Positions 13,511-23,644 are shown, numbered from the stretch's first letter. The stretch: 64,000 nt of DNA from Dolomedes plantarius (GCA_907164885.2 OU015493.1:220802781-220866780); one strand, 5' to 3'. Notes: generated by a model from the sequence alone, not told the origin. Numbers and translations are program-made.

Positions 13511-13574
13511 ACTAATTCCCGGACATCTTAAGGGGCGAAGGCATCCGGACGAAGAGAAGCCCTCTTTCAGTTCT

Positions 13575-13900
13575 CTGCATATGTCGTCGACATATGCAGA
13601 CAACGGACCGTTTGTTGAACGGTTCGTGAATGGTCAACCGTGTAGCATGTTAGTCGATATGGGAGCTAACGTGACCATCGTCAGGACGGACATAGCTCAA
13701 TAATTTGGAGAGAAGTTACTTTTCAAGCCGCCAAGCATTTCTTTACAGACCGTGACCGGGGACAAGGTAAAGGTAAGAGGAAAAGTTGATCTTAACATAA
13801 GTTTCGGGGATAGTAGTTATTGGCATACGGCATATGTTGCCGATATCTTTGACCCGATAATCCTAGGACTTGACCTTTTTGACCGGCAATAATTTTATAT
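13575..13900 (+). pseudogene. Gypsy-type aspartic protease, active site altered
   Basis: Retropepsin-like segment: GPFVERFVNGQP, then the active-site region SMLVDMGANVTIVR and, near the end, PIILGLDLFDR. Family members usually carry D-T/S-G at the active site; here it reads D-M-G (ATG at about 13658), which should abolish activity. In-frame stops occur after DIAQ and after LFDRQ. The coding sequence is cut at about 13900 by the RTE-like repeat and resumes at 15673 with FKLIQIHAM. Confidence 0.75.
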
Positions 13901-14122
13901 TAGACTAGCGGCCCGTAAAGACTTTGTCCGGGTTGAACAAAATATTATACCAATAAATTTCCAGTTGATAGCCAATAAATTGTAAATCTATTTTTACCTT
14001 AAATGTCCAATAAAAAGCGTAGTTCCAAATGAAGTTTTCTTCAATAAAGCCTTTAACGTTGCCAGTTTCAAAAATCTTTTTTGTATATCAATACCTCCTC
14101 TACTTGAATCTAAAAATATTAA

Positions 14123-14608
14123 ACCTTTTCCTTACGGGGTCGGATAGCATATATCCGAAGCACATACTCTCGAAAAATACGGTGTGATGTCGGCAGAGAT
14201 ATAGTCTCGAATTCCACTTCGTTGTGACTTTCCTAACGTCTTTGCCCCCAAAGAACAATTGGGTGACATTCTGGGAACGGAGGGTCAATCTTGCCGAAAA
14301 GGACTGAATAATAATTTTTTGTCGTTCTAGCTAGAGGCTATTTCTCTTCAGGCGAGAGACATCAGAAGGGCGGTTCACCCGCGGTTCATCCATTTTCAGC
14401 CTTTTGAGAGATGAAAGAGGCACGGAGTGCCGATGAACTACTATTGAAATTCTTCTTCAATAGTAAGAAAGCATTAAGAAAGCAATTAACCACTCTTTCC
14501 CCTGACCCCCCAAGCTGAATGTCCCCCACGTAAAATGGGGATAGGAAGTAGATAACATTTTCCCGTTGTAAAGAGCGATTTCGAAAAACGGACCCCGTAA
14601 GCTAAAGG
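14123..14608. mobile_element. TTAA-type MITE, copy 1
   Basis: The left end is preceded by TTAA and reads ACCTTTTCCTTACGGGGTCG; the right end reads GACCCCGTAAGCTAAAGG. These are imperfect inverted repeats. A subterminal hairpin, CGGATAGCATATATCCG, follows the left end. It shares both ends with the shorter element at 62932-63130, where TTAA flanks both sides. TTAA duplications are typical of the piggyBac superfamily, so that is the inferred mobiliser. Confidence 0.65.
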
Positions 14609-14795
14609 GTGTTGGTATGGTTACTTGACTGCGGTTGACAAAGGAAAAGATGTAAGGTACATTTTAATGTACAAAAGTTGTACATTACCCTCCACATACA
14701 AAATCTGCTTTCTCTCTTTATATATTATTATAGAAGTATAGATACACATTGGTATCCCAAAATTAGAATAAGAGATGAAATAAAAATACAAAAAT

Positions 14796-15218
14796 AAAAA
14801 AGGATTTTAAGTAAAGAATTTTTTTTTAATTATTTTAAGCACCTAAAATAATATTCAAATTAATATTACGTTATTTATTAATTAAAGTTAATTTTTTAAA
14901 AGAAAGAGGTGTGCTTGAGACCGTAGTTTTAATCAAAAATAAAAAAGGATTTTAAGTAAAGAATGTATTTTTAATTATTTTAAGCACCTAAAATAGTATT
15001 CAAATTAATATTACGTTAGTTATTAATTAAAGTTAATTTTTTAAAAGACAGAGGTTAAGAGATGAAATTAAAATACAAAAATTAAAAAAGGATTTTAAGT
15101 AAAGAATGTTTTTTTTTAAATAATATTAAAACTTTTTTCAAATAATAATCCTAAAATAATATTCAAATTAATATTACGTTAGTAAATAATTAAAGTTAAT
15201 TTTTTAAAAGAAAAAGGC
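14796..15218. repeat. Three tandem ~140-bp AT-rich units
   Basis: Each unit contains AAAGGATTTTAAGTAAAGAA, a run of T, CCTAAAATAATATTCAAA and TTAATATTACGTTA. The third unit has an extra insertion. The related repeat at 1350-3075 has only one such unit, so this copy expanded in tandem. Confidence 0.75.
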
Positions 15219-15362
15219 GTGCCGGAGAACGGCTAGGTTCGAACCACTATCGTCAGAACAGAAGCCCACCGTGATAGCACCTCTCTAAGGATCGTTGAAG
15301 ACTTCGGCACAAAAAGCGGTAGAGGACAGTAGCGGTAACAATGGAGATTGTTAGAATTAAGC

Positions 15363-15672
15363 CCCTAACTTTATTTCTACTGATCAGATATCATAATATA
15401 TAGCCTATGTCCATCTGGAATAATGTACCTTTCAAACAGTGAAAGAATTTTTCAAATAGGTGCAGTGGTTCTGGAGATTACCCTCCACGTACAAAATCGC
15501 TCTCTCTTTATATATAAGTATAGATGATCAAATATACATAATATATAGCCTATGTCCATCTGGATTAATGTACCTTTCAAACAGTGAAAGAATTTTTCAA
15601 ATAGGTGCAGTGGTTCTGGAGATTACCCTCCACGTACAAAATCGCTCTCTCTTTATATATAAGTATAGATTT
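15363..15672 (+). repeat. Two tandem RTE-like 3' tails
   Basis: Two nearly identical segments (15363-15524 and 15531-15672) each carry TAGCCTATGTCCATCTGGA, CAAACAGTGAAAGAATTTTT, the CCTCCACGTACAAAATCGC motif and TATATATAAGTATAGAT. The second lies directly behind the first, either by tail-targeted insertion or tandem duplication. Confidence 0.7.
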
Positions 15673-16783
15673 TAAACTCATTCAAATCCATGCTATGACC
15701 GAAGACATTATAATTTTTCATAACAACAGTAAATCCTGCAACCAGATAATAGCTATACAAGATATCGCATACCTTTCATGTCAGAAATAGTAACGACCGG
15801 TTTAGTTCAGAATAACAATAATTGTACACTCACCATCGCCGAATACCCCAACAATGACAATAGTAAAAGAGGTCTATTAGTTGCCGCAACTCTTGTGGAC
15901 CTGTCGAAAGGTGCGGTTCCTGTCAGGATTGCCAATGTCAGAGATAAAGCTAAGGTAATCCGGAAGAATGAAATGCTGGCAACTTGTACCCCGATCACCG
16001 GAACAAGCAGAAAGTGTGACCTGCCAGTCGTCGAGCGCTCTAATTTGACAGCAGATTTATTAAAGAATGTGGAATTGACTGATCAACAGAGAATGGGGGC
16101 GGAAAAATTCGCCGATCAGTTTCAAGACGTGTTCGCCCGTACATCAGAAATTGGCAGTACGAACTTGACGCAACACCGAATTGACACGGGGAACCACCTC
16201 CCTATCAAGCAACATCCCAGAAGACTCCCTTTGGCGAAACAAGGTTGGCGAACTACTGCAAGCCGAACTAGCTGAAGAATTAGCTGAAGGATGATGTTAT
16301 CGAGCCTTCCGGCAGTCCATGAGCTTCTCCTATCGTCCTAGTCCGGAAGAAGGATGGATCTACCAGGTTTTTCGTAGATGACCGTCGGTTAAATGGCATA
16401 ACTAAGAAGGACAGCTTCCCGCTCCCTAGAATTGATGACACCTTGGACACCCTCACCGGACACAAGTGGTTTTCCACTCTCGACCTGAAAAGCGGGTACT
16501 GGCAGGTTGAAATCAGACCCGAAGGTAGAGAGAAGACAGCGTTTACAACTGGGCAAAGACAAGGGTTATGGCAGTTCAAAGTTATGCTATTTGGACAATG
16601 AAATGCGCCCGCGACTTTCAAGCGCCTAATGAAGACATTTTTGCGCGGACTCTCCTACGAAGCCTGTCTGGTCTATTTGGACGATATAATCGTTGTGGGG
16701 CGAGATTTTCAAGATCACCTACGAAATCTCAGAAAGGTACTACAGAGGCTACGGGAGGCCACTTTGAAGCTAAATTCAAATAA
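15673..16783 (+). pseudogene. Gypsy-type pol: protease end and reverse transcriptase, 5' part
   Basis: Continuation of pol after the RTE-like insertion. 15778-16275 encodes the protease-RT connector ending in HRIDTGNHLPIKQHPRRLP. After a frameshift near 16230, the RT follows in another frame: [48 protein letters not shown] with a TGA stop just before NAPATFKRLM, and the catalytic box LVYLDDIIVV (near 16670). The frame runs into the 14-base target site of the LINE insertion at 16770-16783 and continues at 23645. Stops and frameshifts show that pol is not functional. Confidence 0.85.
16770..16783 (+). repeat. Target-site duplication, left copy
   Basis: CTAAATTCAAATAA occurs here and again at 23645-23658, on either side of the LINE. 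Gypsy pol coding sequence reads up to the left copy and onward from the right copy, so the boundary is exact to within the duplicated bases. Confidence 0.9.
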
Positions 16784-18311
16784 TTCGTAAATCATGCCGA
16801 CCACTGCGAATGCATAAACGGCAAGGTTATATATATAAGTCACATTAACTAAACAAAACAACTTAAGTTCATAAATAACATAGTTATTGCCTAGCCATAT
16901 CCGTGGCAACAGACTCTCTACTTGGAGGTCTAAAACAAATTAAATTTTCGAGCTGGCCGTTTCCGGTTCCAGTCGACTTTTTCCTTTCTGTATTTATTTC
17001 TGCTTACAAGCAAAGTTATTACAATACATTTCTTCTTCTTATTCTTTTCTTTTTGATTTCTATGTGTAACAGTAGACAAGTGGAATTACAACTCATACTA
17101 CTCACAAATTTATCATGTAAAATTAATATCACAGACAATACATTAATAAATTCCCTCTGCACCTGTTTTGTACACACTGCCAACTTACATAATAATAACA
17201 GTGCGTAATCTTTGCATACCTTTAAATTACATTTAGTTATCCTACATTATATATATATATTTTTTTTCATTTACTAATTTTTTATTATTCTTTTATTTAT
17301 TTTTTATCATTATTTAGTTGCTAATTAATTATTTATTCATTTTTTTCTTTTTAATTTTACTTCAACCTTCGTTTTCATCTAATAACGCAAGTTGCCCCGA
17401 GTCAGGCCCGAACTCACTACCTTCTACGCTGAAGTCCAGAGCCTTAGATCTGAGCCACTGATCTACTCTGGTGATCTTTTTAATTCCCTTCAGTAACTTT
17501 CCCTCTCCAACCTTATTATGCAAAACACTAATATTATTTAATCATTCTTTGAACTAGTTGTTTCCCTCTAAAAGCACATTTATTTTCTTCTCTTCTAATT
17601 TTTTCTTACTATCTTTCACTGAATCTTTTCTATCTCATATTAGGTTATTCATTAATTAAATGCCAACACCGCATCAACACACACTTGAATTTTGATTGGC
17701 CCTTCCGTTCTTTTAAACAAAACGCCCATCTGGATTTTCAGTGTCATCTTCTAGATGCTCCTGTCATCTCTCACCCACTAGCCACAATTCGAGGTTGTAT
17801 CCTTTTGACCTATTTATAAAAACTTGTTCTACGCTTGTTATGTTACAAGTTCCATTAGACTTTAAATATACTATTACACTTGATATTCTAGTTATCTTAC
17901 TTTACCTTGTTCTACGCTATTGCTTGTATTGATCTTATTACTGTATTAGCCATTACGCTTGTAACATTACTTGAAATAATCTTTGTATTTCCTATTTATT
18001 ATATTCATATTACCTAACTTAATTTCACAACTATATTTATTCCAATTCTTATACTAGACGTACTTTAGTTACTTAAAACATTACTTTTACAATAATTCAG
18101 TTACCATTTTCCATTTTAAACTTCCCTTTTAGCCTTTTCTTCTACATTACTAATTTATCTCATATTTCTTAGCTTTTTAACATTTTAATATACACCGTTT
18201 CTCATTCATTTCTTTTCAGTTACTAAAGCAACATTTTACTATCTTTACCCATGAAAATTTATCGTAACATTATATTCGCGATGGCCTATCTCTTAACACA
18301 ACGTGTTCTAT
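16784..18311 (-). other. LINE 3' UTR
   Basis: About 1.5 kb between the ORF2 stop and the left target duplication, AT-rich with long pyrimidine stretches on the plus strand. It contains a (TA)n patch near 17251 and the tRNA-like segment at 17389-17475. No protein is encoded. Its boundary lacks an A-rich tail, unlike many LINEs. Confidence 0.7.
17389..17475 (-). ncRNA. tRNA-like segment (A and B box) in LINE 3' UTR
   Basis: Read on the minus strand there is an A-box-like TAGATCAGTGG and, 47 bases downstream, a B-box-like AGTTCGGGCCTGACTC, the spacing seen in tRNA-derived SINE heads. The arms do not fold into a clean cloverleaf by eye, so I do not call a functional tRNA. It could be a SINE captured by the LINE tail or part of the LINE itself. 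Confidence 0.4.
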
Positions 18312-21300
18312 CTAGGTACTGCTTCCCTCAGCTGAGAACGGTAAGTAGTAATCCATTTGTGCATTCATTATCGCCTTGACTACTTTTCTGCAGTAATAAT
18401 TATTAAAATATTTTTCTCTGTCCCAGTTACTATGGTCAAATGGTAAGACACTTCGTAGATGTTGGTATTTTAAACACTCATATAAACAATGTTCCACTGT
18501 CTCTATAGCTCCGCAAGTACACTTATTATCTTTACGATGGAATCTATGTTGATAGCTGGCAAAGCAGCCATGGCCAGTAATAGCTTGATTTAATTTAAAA
18601 TCTGCACTTAACCTCTTCTCTGTAACTTTCGGGAAAACTTGATACACCCGCCTTCCCTTCTCAGACATATTCCATTTGTCTTGCCAGCACTCTTTTGCCC
18701 ATTTTTCTAACTTTTTCTTTACGTTTTTCCTGTTATATTTGTAGATCTTTTCAATGTCATTCTTTTCCGTTGCCGCTTTCGCCGCTATATCAGCTGCCTC
18801 ATTTCCTTCAATTCCGATATGGGCTTTTACCCAGTGAAACATTACTCGCATATTTTCTCTTTTAATGAATGACTTTATGTTTTCTACTATGTCTCCTTTG
18901 TACCCTACAGTTCTCAACGCTTCTAGAGCACTTTTTGAATCCGTATAGATATCAAAGACATTTATGCTCTTTTCTTTCATGATCTCCAATGACTTCTCTA
19001 TTGCTCTCAACTCTGCCACATACGAGTTTCCCCCTTGTATCCTTTCTGTATATATCTCCGTTTGTCTTCCTTCCATATACACAACAATTCCTGCACCTAC
19101 CCTTTCTCCTATTTTTGATCCATCTGTATATATGTGCACTTTTGTCTGCGGTTTAGAATCAAATACCCACTCTATACTCATTAGATCTTCAATACCTCTA
19201 ATTCTTCTAGCCCTTTTTTCACTATTCGTTTCACCCAACAATTCTCCCTGCACCTCTACTTGTTTCCCTTCATCAAAAATGTTGTAAAGTCTCCTACTCA
19301 TACTAGCTTTTAAGTATAGAGGCATGCATCCCGCCATAACATTCAATGCGTCGGTCGATACCGTTCTATAAGCTTTAGTTATTATAAGTAAAAATGGTCT
19401 TTGAATTTGGGTCAATTTATTATTAAATACTTTCTGATCTCTGTACCATGCATCTGATGCATATAACAACATTCTTTCTATCACAACGTTATAAACTTTC
19501 TTTACAATCTCTGGGTTAACTCCCCAAGTTTTCTTAATTATCCTCATCAATTTATACATATAATTCAAGGCCTTCTCTTTAACCATATCTAAGTGTTTTA
19601 AGAAGTTTACTTTGGCATCGATGAGCACCCCTAAATATTTGATCTCGTGTCTATACTTTATACTCCTATTTCCAATTTTAATAGTTGGTCTTCGACTTAT
19701 TGATCCTTTCTTTGCCACAATCGTGTAAGAGCACTTATCGATGCTAAAATCAAGGCTATTTCTATTTGCCCAATTTTCACATTCTTCAAGTGCATCTTTA
19801 GATAGCTCTGTAAATTTATACTCAACTGGACTCCTTAACATTATCATAATATCATCTGCAAATGCTTGAATAAAATAATGATCTTTATATTTCTCTATCT
19901 TCAACAATTCATTGACTACAATAAGCCACAGAATCGGCCCCAGGGACGATCCCTGCGGCACACCTACATTATAAAGATGTTCCCCTCTTCTTAATATTAC
20001 TTTTCTATTACTTAGAAAGCTGTTAATAATCTTAAATAATTTACCCTCTAAGTTCAACTTTTTAAGCTCTCGAATAATGCTTTCTTTTTTTATAGAATTA
20101 AATGCATTCCTAATATCTAACGATATGAGGCAAGTGTGCATTTTATTACTTTTATTATCTTTGATGATTTTCATGATGTTATTCAATGCATGGGATGTAC
20201 TTATGCCACGTCTAAAGCCGTATTGAGCTTCAGATAACAGTTTATTTCTTTCCAGATGTATAATCAGTCTATTGGTAACGATTTTATCTAAAATTTTTCC
20301 TAGAACAGGAAGTAAACAGATAGGTCGATATGAGCCAGGATTCATTACTTCCTTTCCCTCTTTATGAAAATACAGAACTTGAGCTTTTTTCCAATCCACG
20401 GGAAAATAAGACTCCGACCAGCATCTGTTGAATAAATTAAGCAATAGCTCTTTATCAGCATAATTAACTTCATAAATTACACTTAGTGTAATACCCTCAT
20501 ACCCAGGAGCTTTATCTTTCTTCATACTTTCCATTATTAACTCTATTTCTAATTCTGTAATTTCCATAGAATTACTCATATCATACTGCTCTACATCTTC
20601 CTCTTCAAGCTCATCGGTTGTTCTAAAATGATAATTTGCCAATATCTTTTCTATTTCCTCTTCATCATCTACTAATTCATCGAATTCATTTTTCAGCGCA
20701 TTTACAACATTCTGTTTTCTTTCCGCTATAATACCTTTAACCGATCCAAAAGTATCATCAACTGTTAATTTCTCCAAAAATTCTCTAAATTTGTCCCTTT
20801 TCGCCTGCACAATCATGCGTCTATATTGGGCTCTCTCTTCCTTAAATCTCATCATCCTCTGCTTCCTCTCAAGTGGACTACTAGCTTTTTGCATTCTTCT
20901 TCTCAATGCTCGCACTTTGCTTCTCTTTACTGTTAACTCTTCGTTCCACCAACAAGCCTTATGAACCTGCTCTCTCTTTTTCTTTTTGCTATGCTTCTTG
21001 CACAGCTCAATTACTTTATCATTAAACCTCTTAATGCTTTCATCTATACTTACTTCTCCCATTTGGTTCTTTAGATCGCCTATTACTGAATTTAGCTCCA
21101 CTCTGAAATCCATCCATCTTATTTTCTTCATTTCCCATCTTGGTCTGCCTTCTATTTGCTTCTCTATATCTCCCATAATTATATCAAATTGTATTGCATT
21201 GTGATCTGAATTAACATATTGATCAGTCACCTCCCAATTACTCACATACTCTTGCTTCAAGCCAAATGTTATCGTTATGTCCGGCCAACCTTGGCCAAAT

Positions 21301-21851
21301 GGGCCATCATATGTGGGGATACTCTCCGGATTATTATGTATTATTCCATTAAATCTTAATATCAATTTTATTATCTCTGCCCCTCTTTCATTCGTAGGTC
21401 TTTTACCCCAGATCGTTGAATTAGCATTAAAATCTCCCATTAAGATTATTTTCTTATTTTTATACTTTTCTAGAATGGCTTGCAATTGACTCCATTGGGG
21501 CTCCACCCTTTCCATACTGCCACCCGCTGGTGGCAAGTAAATAGTAATAAAAATAGTTTCATTGTTACCACTACCACATTTTATTCCCACAATATACTCG
21601 GTTATAATTATAGCTATATATCTAATATTTCTTTTCACTATTAAAGCTGCTTTGGGTTCCACATTTTTATATACTTTCTGGTAGCTCGCTGGAAATCCTT
21701 CCAACACACTATCTACCCCACCTTTATAATATGGCTCATTTGCCGAAATTATATCAAAACTCATACTGCTTACAAAATCTCGTACCGCGTTAATAGATCT
21801 ATTAAAATTAAAATGAACGCATTTAAATGATAACATGGCATTATGGGCCAT
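18312..21851 (-). CDS. LINE ORF2: endonuclease, reverse transcriptase, RNase H
   Basis: 1179-codon polyprotein that nicks the target and copies the element RNA into DNA at the nick. The apurinic-type endonuclease spans about residues 1-230: ANEPYYK near 39, MGDFNANS near 142, PDITITFG near 192 and SDHNAIQFD near 215. Reverse transcriptase follows: YRPICLLPVLGK near 510, DIRNAFNS near 580, GVPQGSSLGPILW near 633, and the catalytic box AFADDIMI near 665. The FADD form replaces the usual YADD. RNase H begins near 907 with YTDGSKIG and ends with the HWVKAHIGIEGNEAAD motif. A C-terminal CTCGAIETVEHCLYEC motif sits near 1112. The start overlaps the ORF1 stop by 11 bases. No disabling lesion was seen. 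Confidence 0.92.
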   Translation of the reverse strand: MAHNAMLSFKCVHFNFNRSINAVRDFVSSMSFDIISANEPYYKGGVDSVLEGFPASYQKVYKNVEPKAALIVKRNIRYIAIIITEYIVGIKCGSGNNETIFITIYLPPAGGSMERVEPQWSQLQAILEKYKNKKIILMGDFNANSTIWGKRPTNERGAEIIKLILRFNGIIHNNPESIPTYDGPFGQGWPDITITFGLKQEYVSNWEVTDQYVNSDHNAIQFDIIMGDIEKQIEGRPRWEMKKIRWMDFRVELNSVIGDLKNQMGEVSIDESIKRFNDKVIELCKKHSKKKKREQVHKACWWNEELTVKRSKVRALRRRMQKASSPLERKQRMMRFKEERAQYRRMIVQAKRDKFREFLEKLTVDDTFGSVKGIIAERKQNVVNALKNEFDELVDDEEEIEKILANYHFRTTDELEEEDVEQYDMSNSMEITELEIELIMESMKKDKAPGYEGITLSVIYEVNYADKELLLNLFNRCWSESYFPVDWKKAQVLYFHKEGKEVMNPGSYRPICLLPVLGKILDKIVTNRLIIHLERNKLLSEAQYGFRRGISTSHALNNIMKIIKDNKSNKMHTCLISLDIRNAFNSIKKESIIRELKKLNLEGKLFKIINSFLSNRKVILRRGEHLYNVGVPQGSSLGPILWLIVVNELLKIEKYKDHYFIQAFADDIMIMLRSPVEYKFTELSKDALEECENWANRNSLDFSIDKCSYTIVAKKGSISRRPTIKIGNRSIKYRHEIKYLGVLIDAKVNFLKHLDMVKEKALNYMYKLMRIIKKTWGVNPEIVKKVYNVVIERMLLYASDAWYRDQKVFNNKLTQIQRPFLLIITKAYRTVSTDALNVMAGCMPLYLKASMSRRLYNIFDEGKQVEVQGELLGETNSEKRARRIRGIEDLMSIEWVFDSKPQTKVHIYTDGSKIGERVGAGIVVYMEGRQTEIYTERIQGGNSYVAELRAIEKSLEIMKEKSINVFDIYTDSKSALEALRTVGYKGDIVENIKSFIKRENMRVMFHWVKAHIGIEGNEAADIAAKAATEKNDIEKIYKYNRKNVKKKLEKWAKECWQDKWNMSEKGRRVYQVFPKVTEKRLSADFKLNQAITGHGCFASYQHRFHRKDNKCTCGAIETVEHCLYECLKYQHLRSVLPFDHSNWDREKYFNNYYCRKVVKAIMNAQMDYYLPFSAEGSST

Positions 21852-23157
21852 AATCAGTTCTGCTAATTAATCTGCTTACCTCCGTGCTATATCTAGTGCA
21901 CGTCATAGCGGTAGGCGCATGTCTTATTTCTACTTTATTTTCATTTTTACTATTAAAGAATTTACAATTAACGCAAGTAATCTGTTTTTCACAGTCACCT
22001 TCGTGATAATTTTCTCCACAATCTCTGCATATTCTATTATTCAAACAGACTTTTGCTATATGACCAATTCTGAAGCATTTAAAACAAATTTTGGGTCTCA
22101 GATATTCCTTAATACTATATCTATTCCAACCTATTTTTATTTTTTTTGTTTTCATTATCTTTTTAAACGATTCACCATTCAAGCTTAGAATGACATTTTC
22201 ACCTCCTCTAACTTTAAATTTTGTGATCATCTGTATTTCTCCCACTTCTAACTCTACATTTTGTTCTTTTATCATACTTTTCCATTCCTCCATCTCTAAC
22301 TCCTCAGTCACTCCGTATATTATTATTTGCGGTCTCCTCTTCCTTGGTATCCCTACTTTATACTTTTTCATTAACTTATCATTACTTCCAACTTCTTCAA
22401 TTATCTTATCTATATCTTCAACTGTTTCCGTGCCAATTAACATTCCTCCTTTACTTATTTTTCTAAATGCCTTTATTCCCACTTTCATCTTTATTGGACT
22501 GATTTCATTCTGTATGTCCGTTCTAGTTACTTCTGCATTCTGTTCCTCCCTTGGTACTATCGTGATCACGTGTAAACCTTTTTCATCTCTTTTCGCAGAT
22601 CTCGACCTGCTTCTCGACCTCGCTCTGGCTCTATCTGCGTATGTTTCACTTATAAGGTCCTTTTCCTTCTTCCTTTCATGTAACATTCCTCTTACAAATT
22701 GCGTGTGCGCTTGCTGCTTCCTAAATAGCGCCACTATAGTGCCGATATCTTCTAATAAGCTCTCCTTTTCTTCTGCCGTGCAACTGCTTTTCGCTACTGT
22801 TAAAACCATTCTTTCATGTACCTCTTTGACTGTCAAGTCACCATATGTATACGCTGCATCATATACCTTCTTTTCAATTTCGCCATCTCTTTCTCTCTCT
22901 TCCCCCCCTTTTCCTAAATCTTCTAATCCACTTGCACTACGTATTTCTTCTTTACTAGTACTCGGCATAACTTCCTTCCTTAATCGTGGCGTCTCATCTT
23001 TACTCTCTCCTGGCCTACCCTCTTTACTTGTCACTGGTGTATCACCTTTACTACCCTCTGGCGTTTTCTCTTCCATTTCCTTAAGCGTTTTCAATTCAGG
23101 GCCTTTCTGCCCTTTCTTCGAAGCTGGTTTAGATGTCCTTTCTGACCTTCTATACAT
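21841..23157 (-). CDS. LINE ORF1: nucleic-acid-binding Gag-like protein
   Basis: 438-codon protein expected to coat element RNA and act as a chaperone. It starts with a charged, Ser/Lys/Glu-rich region (residues 1-95), then a helical region, an Arg-Ser run RARARSRSRSRSAKR near 178-195 resembling a nuclear-localisation or RS segment, and an RRM-like middle domain (about 225-350). Three cysteine clusters follow: CFKCFRIGHIAKVC, CRDCGENYHEGDC and a wider C-x2-C..H..C cluster ending in MTC (about 361-420). ORF1 ends YGP-stop, with the ORF2 ATG inside it. The start ATG is at 23157 after an open 5' leader; no nearer alternative is favoured. Confidence 0.88.
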   Translation of the reverse strand: MYRRSERTSKPASKKGQKGPELKTLKEMEEKTPEGSKGDTPVTSKEGRPGESKDETPRLRKEVMPSTSKEEIRSASGLEDLGKGGEERERDGEIEKKVYDAAYTYGDLTVKEVHERMVLTVAKSSCTAEEKESLLEDIGTIVALFRKQQAHTQFVRGMLHERKKEKDLISETYADRARARSRSRSRSAKRDEKGLHVITIVPREEQNAEVTRTDIQNEISPIKMKVGIKAFRKISKGGMLIGTETVEDIDKIIEEVGSNDKLMKKYKVGIPRKRRPQIIIYGVTEELEMEEWKSMIKEQNVELEVGEIQMITKFKVRGGENVILSLNGESFKKIMKTKKIKIGWNRYSIKEYLRPKICFKCFRIGHIAKVCLNNRICRDCGENYHEGDCEKQITCVNCKFFNSKNENKVEIRHAPTAMTCTRYSTEVSRLISRTDYGP

Positions 23158-23644
23158 TGCTAAAGCTTATCTCTATGGCAAACTTTACTCAATATCAACT
23201 CTATTATTATTATAGAGTCTCCCAATATCTCGCATAGCACACTATATTTAACACAGTTTTGTGTATACATATAAAGTTACCATGACAATAAATTCTATAA
23301 ATACGTCCATCAGAGACACAGAAAATAACAAGACAAGCCTACCTTGGCCGCTATTCAAAATCAAAACAATTCACCAACAACTTGTTCGTGATATAACTTC
23401 AACTAAATCCTTATCTTTTTCTGTTTACAGCTGCCTGCAGCTTTCCTGAAATTTTCCCGCTGTATGTCAAAGCTTTTTAATCTCTGAAGCTTGTGAACAA
23501 TATAGCCACAGTATACCTCTTCTGCCTAAAAGCCAAGCTTCCAGCACCGCTGTGGGCGTCTCCCTACGCCAATTAGGCCTAGTACTGCCGCCGTATCCGT
23601 CTATGTCAAAATTGCACTATATATTCAAATATGTCAAAATTGCG
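23158..23644 (-). other. LINE 5' UTR
   Basis: About 490 bp between the right target duplication and ORF1. On the minus strand it begins just inside the duplication with two GCAATTTTGACATA-like repeats (plus-strand 23607-23644), then a GC-richer stretch. R1-like elements carry an internal promoter in this position, but I see no motif that proves one. Confidence 0.6.

Larger units (their letters stand above)
13905..15672 (+). mobile_element. RTE/SINE-like repeat inserted in Gypsy protease
   Basis: It starts CTAGCGGCCCGTAAAG and ends TATATAAGTATAGAT, splitting the Gypsy protease frame. The start recalls the GC-rich CTAGC..CCCG heads of arthropod RTE-derived repeats; there is no reverse-transcriptase frame left. 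The interior holds a TTAA MITE (14123-14608), a tail copy at about 14690-14747, three tandem AT-rich units (14796-15218), a GC-rich patch with GGTTCGAACC (15228-15240) and two further tail copies. Internal duplication has made it much longer than a simple SINE. Confidence 0.55.
16784..23644 (-). mobile_element. Full-length non-LTR retrotransposon (R1/LOA-like) with intact ORFs
   Basis: A 6861-bp LINE on the minus strand, bounded by the 14-bp duplication CTAAATTCAAATAA. Order: 5' UTR of about 490 bp, ORF1 (438 codons, three cysteine knuckles), ORF2 (1179 codons, endonuclease, reverse transcriptase, RNase H, C-terminal cysteine motif), and a 1.5-kb 3' UTR with a tRNA-like module. There is no poly(A) at the 3' boundary. 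Neither ORF has a stop or frameshift. Endonuclease plus RNase H plus a terminal CCHC motif fits the R1/LOA/I group; the exact clade is inferred. It is younger than the Gypsy element it interrupts. Confidence 0.9.

Noticed and set aside
22091..23215. 374-codon plus-strand frame
   Set aside because: Antisense to LINE ORF1, hydrophobic and without motifs, while the minus-strand frame has clear zinc knuckles.
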